Source of the DNA: Trichormus variabilis 0441 | GTDB taxonomy: Bacteria; Cyanobacteriota; Cyanobacteriia; Cyanobacteriales; Nostocaceae | Direction: 5' to 3' | DNA: 64,000 nt | Assembly (NCBI RefSeq): GCF_009856605.1 | Contig: NZ_CP047242.1 | Coordinates: forward strand, 1-64,000 | Shown: positions 1-7,718 of the stretch, one piece after another | Numbering within the stretch: position 1 is the stretch's first letter | How the letters are laid out: the number at the start of each line of letters is the position of its first letter | Notes under the pieces: generated by a model | Told to the model about the DNA's origin: nothing | The model's input: the letters and a program-made list of their open reading frames with translations, nothing else | Database searches by the model: none | Made by a program: the position numbers and the translations under genes

Positions 1-521
1 GCTGAGTGTCTACCGGAAGTAGCAATGGGTGCGATCGCTTGTACAATTTCTGGATATAGTAACGCCCACTCTAGTACCTGCATCCCACCCAGTGAGCCAC
101 CAATAACTAACTGTAAAGATTTAATTCCCAGATGTTGAATCAGTGCAGCTTGTAAGCGCACCATATCCCGAATTGTAATTGCTGGAAATGATGCACCGTA
201 AGGGATTCCAGTTTGGGGATTGATGCTCGTTGCTCCTGTTGTACCGTAGCAACTGCCCAAAATATTACTGCATATAATAAAATCGCGATCGCTATCTAGT
301 GCTTTGTTTGCACCCAACAAACCTTCCCACCATTCGTCAGCATCAGCAGAACCAGTTAAAGCATGACAAATCAGTACTCCATTATCACCTGCTGAGTTTA
401 ACTTTCCCCAAGTCCGATAAGCGACCTGAACCCCAGTTAAAACCCCGCCGCCTTCTAACTCAAATGGCACTGGTAAATGATAATACTCAGTTTGTTCTGA
501 AATGAAGTCCTGGTAGTTCAT
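1..521 (-). CDS. metX: Homoserine O-acetyltransferase, N-terminal part (cut by window edge)
   Basis: Transfers an acetyl group from acetyl-CoA to homoserine, the activation step that precedes sulfhydrylation to homocysteine. Reading the minus strand from an ATG at 521 gives about 173 residues that begin MNYQDFISEQTEYYHLP and include an LTGSADADEWW stretch, an ILGSCYGTTG stretch and the nucleophile elbow GGSLGGMQ, all typical of MetX alpha/beta hydrolases. The frame is still open at base 1, so the C-terminal half with the catalytic Asp and His lies outside the window. It starts 43 bases after the stop of metY on the same strand, so the two are probably co-transcribed as metY-metX. The enzyme family is clear; acetyl versus succinyl preference cannot be judged from this fragment. 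Confidence 0.92.
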   Translation of the reverse strand, partial: MNYQDFISEQTEYYHLPVPFELEGGGVLTGVQVAYRTWGKLNSAGDNGVLICHALTGSADADEWWEGLLGANKALDSDRDFIICSNILGSCYGTTGATSINPQTGIPYGASFPAITIRDMVRLQAALIQHLGIKSLQLVIGGSLGGMQVLEWALLYPEIVQAIAPIATSGRHS

Positions 522-564
522 CTAATACTAACTAGGTGGGGAGTTGTTGCAGAGGGGTTATTGA

Positions 565-1875
<1,311 letters not shown>

Positions 1876-1951
1876 TTACTGTTAGGCAATATATTTCCGC
1901 AAACAAGCATAAGCCGATAGATTTATAGTATTTTAGCATCCAAAATTGTCA

Positions 1952-1979
1952 GACTGTTAACTTTCATCTGTCAACAGTC
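1952..1979 (-). terminator. Possible hairpin after the YeeE gene
   Basis: An imperfect inverted repeat with arms GACTGTTAAC and GTCAACAGTC around an 8-base spacer lies between the YeeE-type gene and metY. It could end minus-strand transcription from the transporter. No clean run of T follows it, so an intrinsic terminator is only one reading; it could also be a binding site upstream of metY. Confidence 0.25.
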
Positions 1980-2064
1980 CATAAACTAAAATAATTCTGA
2001 GCGTCAACTTTGCAAGGTTAATAACAGCAAACAATCTCTTTCTCGCCCCTGCTTGCCTTAGTCT

Positions 2065-3255
2065 CTAATTTGGCAAACTGAACAGAGGACGCAGTTTAAT
2101 ACCAATTGCCGTTCCTAATAAAGCGCAAACAATCCAAACCCAACCATGTATGCTAGTGGAAGCAATACCACTAAAAAAGGCACTGACATTACACCCGAAA
2201 GCTGTAAAAGCACCATAACCCATAATTAATCCACCAATCACCGTAGCAAGAATTTTTGATGGGCTAACTTGAGTTTGTGGTGTGAGTTTTCCTGCTAAGG
2301 CGGCTGCTAATAATGCACCTAAGATAATACCTAGATTCATCACGGAGGTGACATCTGCAAACACACTATTTGATAATGCTGTATCACCATCCCAAAATTT
2401 ACTCGTGGAGGAATTCCAGCCGAACATGGTGGCTATTTTTGCTGTCCATAGAGCAAACCCCCAGGTAATTCGCCAAGGTTCGCCAGAAATAAGCAGGGTT
2501 AACCAATTAAGTACAGCTAAGGCGATCGCACCTGTAAATACTGACCAAGAGCCAAATAAAAATCCTGAGCGTGTGGGTGAGGGATGTTCTGCTGATGCTG
2601 ATTTGCTGTTTTTACTCCACAACCAAAGCCCCCCAGCTAACAGCAACAATATACCCAACTGTAAGACTACTGCACCTGTCCAACCGAGAGTTTCACCTAA
2701 AACAATTGGTTCGGCTTTTGGCAAACCAGCCCAAAGATATCTAGTCAAACTAGCCCAGAATGCGCCTAAACAAAAGGTGATCAGGGTAATGAGCATGGTG
2801 TAACTACCTCCGCCAATGGTGTAGAGTGTACCGCAACCACAAGCTCCACCTAATTGCATTCCGATTCCAAAGATGAATGCACCAATCGCCCCTGATATAC
2901 TCACAGGTGCGATCGCTCCTGCTACTTCTTGACCGAAAGCCTTACCAGCAGCTAACACTGGCGCAAATAACACAGTAGCGATCGCTAGCATTACTAACTG
3001 AGCATATATTCCCCGCACATCTCTATTCAACAGCAGTTTGCGATAAGCAGAGGCAAAGCCAAAACTAGAATTATAAAGGCTCACACCCAACAAACCACCG
3101 ATGAGGAATAATACACTTTGTCGCCAGCCATATTTACTCAATAAAACAGATCCGACTGTAAAGATAAATAATGCGATCGCCACAACTAATTTTTGTGGTC
3201 TGGGAGGTAATAACTGAGATTTAGATGTCAACGTATTCTCAACCCCATTACTCAT
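2065..3255 (-). CDS. YeeE/YedE family membrane transporter (thiosulfate uptake type)
   Basis: A 396-residue integral membrane protein with about ten hydrophobic segments. It has the two cysteine-containing signature stretches of the YeeE/YedE (TsuA-like) family: GGACGCGTLYTIGGGSY in the first half and FGCNVSAFFSGIAS near the C terminus. Characterised members bring thiosulfate across the inner membrane through a relay of cysteines, and both cysteine sites are intact here. It stands in a minus-strand group with a rhodanese and the metY-metX pair, which fits uptake and use of reduced sulfur. A hairpin with a short T run separates it from the small gene upstream, so it may have its own promoter. 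The family is clear; the exact substrate is inferred. Confidence 0.85.
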   Translation of the reverse strand: MSNGVENTLTSKSQLLPPRPQKLVVAIALFIFTVGSVLLSKYGWRQSVLFLIGGLLGVSLYNSSFGFASAYRKLLLNRDVRGIYAQLVMLAIATVLFAPVLAAGKAFGQEVAGAIAPVSISGAIGAFIFGIGMQLGGACGCGTLYTIGGGSYTMLITLITFCLGAFWASLTRYLWAGLPKAEPIVLGETLGWTGAVVLQLGILLLLAGGLWLWSKNSKSASAEHPSPTRSGFLFGSWSVFTGAIALAVLNWLTLLISGEPWRITWGFALWTAKIATMFGWNSSTSKFWDGDTALSNSVFADVTSVMNLGIILGALLAAALAGKLTPQTQVSPSKILATVIGGLIMGYGAFTAFGCNVSAFFSGIASTSIHGWVWIVCALLGTAIGIKLRPLFSLPN

Positions 3256-3303
3256 AATTTAGTCTTGCCAGATATAACTTGCTTTTAGTGAGGTAAGCAG
3301 GAA

Positions 3304-3331
3304 AACCCAACACCTGTTTAAGTGTTGGGTT
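3304..3331 (-). terminator. Hairpin with short T run, minus strand
   Basis: Perfect 10-base arms (AACCCAACAC / GTGTTGGGTT) around an 8-base loop. Read on the minus strand the second arm runs into TTTTCC. It lies just after the stop of the 56-residue secreted protein and before the YeeE-type gene, so it probably ends the rhodanese/small-protein transcript. Confidence 0.55.
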
Positions 3332-3363
3332 ATTTCTTGAAGCTTCTGTCTTATGGAAATAAA

Positions 3364-3534
3364 TTAAGCTCTAGAACTATCTTTTTTGTCATCGGTTGTT
3401 TGACCGTCTTTACTCCTTCTACAAGCTACTAAACTGTCTTGATCTGAATTATTAGCAGCTTGGCTGGCTTGGACTGTGTTCACTACACCAAAAGTAGTTA
3501 GTAACACAGCAAAAAATAGCATTGCAAATTTCAT
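3364..3534 (-). CDS. Small secreted protein of unknown function (56 aa)
   Basis: A short gene starting MKFAMLFFAVLLTTFGVV, followed by a probable signal-peptidase site near residues 22-26 (VQASQA). The mature part would be about 30 residues, hydrophilic, with a single cysteine (LVACRRS) and a charged tail ending KKDSSRA. The start is supported by GAGG placed 10 bases ahead of the ATG. It sits 134 bases downstream of the exported rhodanese and ends just before a terminator-like hairpin, so the two are probably one transcript. I do not recognise the family. The lone cysteine and its neighbours make a periplasmic sulfur-related role imaginable, but that is only context. Confidence 0.6.
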   Translation of the reverse strand: MKFAMLFFAVLLTTFGVVNTVQASQAANNSDQDSLVACRRSKDGQTTDDKKDSSRA

Positions 3535-3668
3535 CTTTTTATCCTCTTACTTGAAAATGGGGGTATAGGTGTAGGAGAAATACATTTTCATGTTTGGTTG
3601 TGGGATTTTCTCATAAGTAGCTTTCTTGAACAGGAAATTTCCACGAATATCCAATATCCCACGTCCAT

Positions 3669-4634
3669 CTAGCTTACCTGTTCTGGGCCAGTGGCAACAG
3701 GTAAGTCTGATTGAGTGCTGTACTCAGTCCAAGAACCTTCATAAACTCTAACTTTGGGATAACCCAGCAAATGTTTTAATACCACATATTGCAGAGTTGC
3801 TTCCCGTCCTGTACTGCAAGTAACAATGATGTCATCAGCAGGAGTAATTTTCTTGTCAGCTAGGATTTGTTTGATTTCATCTAAAGATTTTAGTTTGTGG
3901 GGATTTTGAGCATCTGTAAAAGTAGGCCAAGGAATATTTCGCGCCCCTGGAATATGTCCATTTCGTACCCAAAGATTTTCCTTTCCTTGGAATAAATCTG
4001 CTGGTCTGGGGTCGATGAATGTAACGCCTTTTTTCCCAATCAGTTTTCTGACTTCACTTAAAGAGACACGCACAGCAGGATTATCTTTAACTATAAATCG
4101 ACCTACTTTGTATTTAGGAAATTCCTTTGTTACTGTTGCCGATGCAGCCGCGTAACCTTTGTAGCCACCATCCAATACAGCTATATCCTGCACTCCAGAA
4201 CGTTCTAGCAAATAAGCTACCATCGTTGCCCCTAGTACATCTCTGCCATCAGAGTAAACAAGGACACGATTATTATTTGTGACTCCTGAATTAGCAAATA
4301 TTTGTCCTAATTTTTGATTGTCCCAATATTGTACTGGTAGACCTTCTCTTGGGCCGCGAAAGGCTGTATCGGCAATATTAACTGCTTGAGGTAAGTGTCC
4401 ATCGATATAGTCTAAAGGTAAATTTCGGACATCCAAAATTCTCAGATTAGGATCTTTGACATTCTCGGCCACCCAGTTAGGAGCAACGAACTGGATCTTA
4501 GTGCTAGTCGCAGCTCCCCTGGCTGGTAAATGCAACATGGGAGTGAGTAACAAAAAAGTACAAATTGCTACTCCTAGAGCAAGTAGTTTGTTTTTCTTAA
4601 ACTTTGCCCAAGAAAATTTCCGTATCTTCATCAT
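3669..4634 (-). CDS. Exported two-domain rhodanese (sulfurtransferase)
   Basis: A 321-residue protein with an N-terminal membrane segment or signal (about residues 17-42, ending LPARGAA) followed by two rhodanese domains. The first (about 50-165) has SDGRDVLG where the catalytic cysteine would be, so it is probably inactive. The second (about 185-310) has the active loop VTCSTGREAT with Cys273. This is the normal layout of thiosulfate/3-mercaptopyruvate sulfurtransferases. The leader suggests action in the periplasm or at the membrane, which matches the adjacent thiosulfate-type transporter. Two ATGs start the frame (4634 and 4631). The gene is preceded by a decayed transposase. Confidence 0.88.
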   Translation of the reverse strand: MMKIRKFSWAKFKKNKLLALGVAICTFLLLTPMLHLPARGAATSTKIQFVAPNWVAENVKDPNLRILDVRNLPLDYIDGHLPQAVNIADTAFRGPREGLPVQYWDNQKLGQIFANSGVTNNNRVLVYSDGRDVLGATMVAYLLERSGVQDIAVLDGGYKGYAAASATVTKEFPKYKVGRFIVKDNPAVRVSLSEVRKLIGKKGVTFIDPRPADLFQGKENLWVRNGHIPGARNIPWPTFTDAQNPHKLKSLDEIKQILADKKITPADDIIVTCSTGREATLQYVVLKHLLGYPKVRVYEGSWTEYSTQSDLPVATGPEQVS

Positions 4635-4780
4635 GGTTTTTAGCTGTTTACATCTTCCTACTGAAACTTGCCAGATTTAAGTCACATCTAGCAGCAGATA
4701 AATTGCTCTAGGTATATAATCTACTATAAATTGGGCGATAAACAGTATTTTGTGTTCATTAATATAAATATTTCATATAC

Positions 4781-4978
4781 AGAGGCGGAATACAAGTGCT
4801 GCGACCCCATGAATACAAGGGCTTTGTTTTGTTACCTAAACGTTGGGTTGTGGAATCTACTTTTGCTTGGCTCACTGGTTGTTAGCTTTGGAACAAAGAC
4901 TACTAGCTATTGCCTCAAATCTCAGAGACTTTGATCTATCTTGCTATGATTCGTATTATGGTACGACGTTTGGCATAA
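4781..4978 (+). pseudogene. C-terminal remnant of an IS5-type transposase
   Basis: Joining two plus-strand frames recovers the typical C terminus of an IS5-family DDE transposase. One frame reads [19 protein letters not shown] and then [13 protein letters not shown] before a stop. After a small frame change the next reads LWNKDY, a stop, then LLPQTSE-like sequence and IRIMVRRLA to a final stop at 4978. It has a frameshift and stops and no catalytic N-terminal part, so it is dead. It lies between the rhodanese gene and the next plus-strand genes and marks an old insertion. No terminal repeats were found. Confidence 0.7.
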
Positions 4979-5129
4979 AATCGTACATTTCATAACTTTT
5001 CAAACACTCTCTAATAGATAAATTTGCACCTTTAAATAGCTCTTTTTCTGATGATTGAGGATCATAGATATCTAGTTGCAGAATATAAACTTGAGCAGGA
5101 TGTGGTATTAAATGAACTGTTTTTTTCAT
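4956..5129 (-). CDS. Doubtful small ORF (57 aa)
   Basis: An open frame beginning MKKTVHLIPHPAQVYILQLD and ending at 4956. It has a believable composition, but its last eight codons overlap the tail of the transposase remnant on the other strand and no good ribosome-binding site precedes the ATG. It could be a real small gene cut by the old insertion, or chance. The remaining bases up to 5337 show no other coding signal. Confidence 0.25.
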   Translation of the reverse strand: MKKTVHLIPHPAQVYILQLDIYDPQSSEKELFKGANLSIRECLKSYEMYDFMPNVVP

Positions 5130-5337
5130 TGATTACCGATTGTCCAATTCCATTTTTGCGAGGTAAACATGATTGAATTATGTGAGTTCAAGTCCCAAAC
5201 AATTCCTCACATATTCCTCACATTTTGTTGATAACCTCAAAGTAGATTTCACCTTCCCAACAGCAACATGGCAAAAGGTGAACTACTGCGTTTATTAATC
5301 AAACTCCAAGAGAAATAGAGAATATTGGAGAAAAAGT

Positions 5338-5748
5338 ATGCTCAATGTTGTGCGTTGCAGTCAAATTATCGGTTGGATAGCAATAGATAGCTCAACTGCT
5401 AATAGTTTGGGTGAGTTAGAAGAAGTTTGGTTAGATGATTCTGGGCGTATTGCCTATTTTTCTGGCAAAGAAACTTATTTACCAGTAGAAGGAATTGCTG
5501 GCACAGCTAACCCTGATTTAGCTGCCGCAGTTGCCCAGAAACTCAACATTCCTTTGGGTAAATCTCTGGGTGAACGCTTTCTAGATAGTGTATATCGGAT
5601 TGTATGCGTAATGATGCCAGAAAATTTGGATGCGTTGGCGAAGCCCGCCGCAGGCATCGCTCTGTGGTGTGAGGATTTTCGGCAAAAAACCCACGCAGAA
5701 GTATGTGAACTCTTGACAAGGCAAAAATTAACTACAAGTAATTCGTAA
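5338..5748 (+). CDS. Chimeric protein: PRC-barrel-like N terminus with phosphoribosyltransferase tail
   Basis: A 136-residue ORF. The first 55 residues (IIGWIAIDSSTANSLGELEE onward) resemble a PRC-barrel-like strand pattern. The last 60 residues (YRIVCVMMPENLDAL, then IALWCEDFRQKTHAEVCEL) match the C-terminal end of the phosphoribosyltransferase encoded at 19540-20211. The nucleotide-binding core of a phosphoribosyltransferase is absent, so it cannot be that enzyme. A 21-base in-frame insertion (residues LAKPAAG) from a small dispersed repeat interrupts the shared tail. A hydrolase gene starts 8 bases after the stop, so the pair is probably one operon. It may be an evolving fusion or a remnant that happens to remain open. 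Confidence 0.55.
   Translation: MLNVVRCSQIIGWIAIDSSTANSLGELEEVWLDDSGRIAYFSGKETYLPVEGIAGTANPDLAAAVAQKLNIPLGKSLGERFLDSVYRIVCVMMPENLDALAKPAAGIALWCEDFRQKTHAEVCELLTRQKLTTSNS
5629..5660 (+). repeat. Small dispersed palindromic repeat inside a coding region
   Basis: A GC-rich, partly palindromic stretch (GATGCGTTGGCGAAGC... ending GGCATCGC) of the kind scattered through Nostoc-type genomes. Compared with the homologous tail in the gene at 19540, it adds exactly seven residues in frame. Confidence 0.6.
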
Positions 5749-5756
5749 TACCCGTT

Positions 5757-6425
5757 ATGGATAGGACATTAACACACCAACCCCAAGAATATGCGGTGTC
5801 AGTATCAGTCGGTGAAGTAAAGCTCAAAGGTAATTTAGTGATTCCCAACGGTGCTACAGGCATAGTGTTATTTGCTCATGGTAGTGGTAGCAGCCGTTAT
5901 AGTCCCCGCAACCGCTATGTTGCCGAAGTTTTACAACAGGCGGGACTGGCAACTTTGTTAATTGATTTGCTCACGCAGGAAGAAGAAGAAATTGACCTGC
6001 GAACAAGACATTTGCGCTTTGATATTGGTTTGTTAGCCTCACGATTAGTTGGGGCTACAGATTGGCTGACACATAACCCAGATACTCAACATCTGAAAGT
6101 AGGCTACTTTGGTGCTAGTACAGGCGGCGGTGCAGCTCTGGTAGCAGCCGCAGAACGTCCAGAAACAGTGCAGGCTGTTGTTTCTCGTGGTGGAAGACCA
6201 GATTTAGCTCCTTCAGCCTTACCCCATGTCAAAGCGCCGACATTGTTGATTGTTGGTGGGTACGATCTGCCAGTAATAGCAATGAATGAAGATGCTCTAG
6301 AGCAATTACAAACATCAAAACGTTTAGTGATTATACCCCGTGCCAGTCACTTATTTGAAGAACCAGGCGCATTAACCGCAGTCGCACAACTAGCGAGTGA
6401 ATGGTTTATGCACTATCTCAGGTAG
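5757..6425 (+). CDS. Alpha/beta hydrolase, dienelactone-hydrolase-like
   Basis: A 222-residue cytoplasmic hydrolase. It has an oxyanion-type FAHGSGSSRYSPRN segment at residues 39-52, a nucleophile elbow GASTGGG with Ser121, a probable acid at Asp170 (VGGYDLP) and a catalytic His198 (ASHLFEE). Length and spacing fit the small DLH-like/BD-FAE family. From general knowledge, in many cyanobacteria this domain is fused or adjacent to a phosphoribosyltransferase. Here it lies 8 bases after an ORF that keeps only a phosphoribosyltransferase tail, which fits that association. The substrate is unknown. Confidence 0.8.
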   Translation: MDRTLTHQPQEYAVSVSVGEVKLKGNLVIPNGATGIVLFAHGSGSSRYSPRNRYVAEVLQQAGLATLLIDLLTQEEEEIDLRTRHLRFDIGLLASRLVGATDWLTHNPDTQHLKVGYFGASTGGGAALVAAAERPETVQAVVSRGGRPDLAPSALPHVKAPTLLIVGGYDLPVIAMNEDALEQLQTSKRLVIIPRASHLFEEPGALTAVAQLASEWFMHYLR

Positions 6426-6461
6426 ATAGGATTGGGGTAGAGGTGTAGAAGGTAGGAGTTT

Positions 6462-6605
6462 ATGGATATAGTCAAGGGTCGTATCGGTCTTGAGGATAAA
6501 TTTCTGCACGCTGGGAAATTTCCTGGCACACATCTGCATTTGGAAGTCCCGCCTGGGGTAGTTGACTCTCGTGTTGCAGTATTTTACAAACAGAAAATCC
6601 CCTAA
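6462..6605 (+). CDS. Small ORF, unknown (47 aa)
   Basis: Begins MDIVKGRIGLEDKFLHAGKF, continues with THLHLEVPPGVVDSRVAVFY, and stops at 6605. An AGGAG sequence sits four bases before the ATG and the residue composition looks coding. I do not recognise a family. It may be the surviving end of a larger gene or a genuine small protein between the hydrolase and the pentapeptide gene. Confidence 0.4.
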   Translation: MDIVKGRIGLEDKFLHAGKFPGTHLHLEVPPGVVDSRVAVFYKQKIP

Positions 6606-6683
6606 CAGCTTTGGATGCTGACGAAAGATTGTTACTACAGCAGCATCAATAAAAAACTCAAGTTTCACTAAAACTATAAGAAT

Positions 6684-7253
6684 ATGGACATTAAAGAACT
6701 TCTCAATCGATACGCAGCTGGAGAACGAAACTTCCAAGGCATCATATTACCAAAAGCAGACCTACAGGGTGTTAACTTGGGAGGTGTAGACTTTGGTAGA
6801 GCTGATCTACAGGGAGCTAACCTAGCCAAAGCCTCCATGAATGGAGCTAATCTGTGTCAAGCAAATCTTCAAGGTGCAAACCTAGAACACGCAAATTTAT
6901 CTGAAGTTATTTTTAGTGGAGCTAATTTGCGTGAAGCTACACTAACAACAGCTAACCTCAATGAATCAGACTTTAGTGGTGCATATCTTTGTGGTGCAGA
7001 CTTACGTGAGGCTAGTTTGCATATGGCATTAATGAGCGCCGCAAACTTGCAGCGTGTAAACCTGAGTGATGCCAAAATGAGCGGAGTCAGGATGTGGAAA
7101 GCTGATTTGCGAGAATCAGACCTGAGTGGTGCTGATTTAAGTGAAGCAAATCTGAGTGAGGTGAACCTGACTGGGGCAAATTTAAATGCCACAGATATGA
7201 GTGAAGCCTTTTTAACTGGGACAATTATGCCTGACGGTACTATTCATAAATAA
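6684..7253 (+). CDS. Pentapeptide-repeat protein
   Basis: A 189-residue protein. After a short N-terminal helix (MDIKELLNRYAAGERNFQG) it consists almost wholly of A(D/N)LXX repeats (for example ADLQGANLAKASMNGANLCQ), predicted to form a right-handed quadrilateral beta-helix. No signal peptide is seen, so it is likely cytosolic. The same lead-in pattern (helix ending YxAGERxF) occurs in the second pentapeptide protein at 20398. Its last codons (TGTIMPDGTIH) recur as an isolated remnant at 63267. A composite MITE begins directly after the stop codon. Molecular function of such proteins is mostly unknown. Confidence 0.85.
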   Translation: MDIKELLNRYAAGERNFQGIILPKADLQGVNLGGVDFGRADLQGANLAKASMNGANLCQANLQGANLEHANLSEVIFSGANLREATLTTANLNESDFSGAYLCGADLREASLHMALMSAANLQRVNLSDAKMSGVRMWKADLRESDLSGADLSEANLSEVNLTGANLNATDMSEAFLTGTIMPDGTIHK

Positions 7254-7274
7254 CCAAATTTGGCGTTGCATAAA

Positions 7275-7529
7275 AAGGAGTCAGAAGACAGAATTCAGAA
7301 TTCACAATACTCCACCCATAAAGCGCAAAGTCGGAGCGGCGGCTTCCGCCGTTCCCCGAAGGGGTTGCCGCAGGCATCTGAACTTTGTAAGACAGGGATG
7401 GAGTTTAAATGAGGAAGGGTATTTGATTTTTTTTTCGCCCACTAGAGGCGAGGTTTTAAACCAATATTCATCCGTCACTTCCACAGAATTCATGCTGAAT
7501 TCTGGCTCCTGACTTCTGAATTCTATTTT
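7275..7529. mobile_element. MITE family 1, copy A, nested in MITE family 2
   Basis: Flanked by ATAAA on both sides (7270-7274 and 7530-7534), whereas the uninterrupted family 2 element reads ATAAA once at this point, which proves the insertion. The ends are built of AGGAGTCAGAAG and GAATTCAGAATTC-type motifs in inverted orientation. The reverse complement matches the element at 43416-43599 closely, apart from about 74 extra bases at 7321-7394. It is non-coding. Confidence 0.85.
7321..7394. repeat. GC-rich hairpin repeat nested in MITE family 1
   Basis: Starts near AGCGCAAAGTCGGAGC and ends near GAACTTTGTAAGACA, with palindromic GC-rich sequence between. It is absent from the sister MITE at 43416-43599, where the flanks are joined. 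A related repeat is at 63175-63225 (AGCGCGAAGTCAGAGC ... GAACTTCGTAAGAGA). Confidence 0.7.
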
Positions 7530-7718
7530 ATAAATGCGGGATGAATTGAGACTTTTATACAAAGCAGAATATTGATTCTGCCCTTTGGGAACGCTTTGAG
7601 CGAATGCGCCTACCCTGCGGGTTCCGCGTTAGCGGGGCGTAGCCCGACAAAAATCATCCCACTAATCAGCAACGCCCCAAATTTTTACACACAAACACTA
7701 CAAAATCTGGGAATTATA

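Larger units (their letters stand above)
7262..7676. mobile_element. MITE family 2, copy 1 (interrupted by MITE family 1)
   Basis: Ends are inverted repeats sharing GGCGTTGC...GGGATGA (left GGCGTTGCATAAATGCGGGA once the inner insert is removed; right end reads TCATCCCACTAATCAGCAACGCC on the plus strand in two pieces). An 8-base direct repeat CCAAATTT flanks it exactly (7254-7261 and 7677-7684). It has no transposase gene. A second, uninterrupted copy lies at 63024-63150. This copy is split by another MITE at 7275-7529 and carries a diverged GC-rich middle. It abuts the stop of the pentapeptide gene and ends 42 bases before the ATPase start codon. Confidence 0.85.

Noticed and set aside
4731..4934. 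Plus-strand ORF of 67 codons
   Set aside because: It is the wrong frame of the IS5-type transposase remnant.
7302..7562. Minus-strand ORF of 86 codons
   Set aside because: It lies entirely in the nested MITE and its copy at 43.4 kb is not open in the same way.
7572..7718. 49 extra N-terminal codons in the ATPase frame
   Set aside because: They are encoded by the MITE family 2 element; the same residues (LAGRSPTKIIPLISNA) occur in a minus-strand frame of the copy at 63024-63150. ATPase homology starts at 7719.
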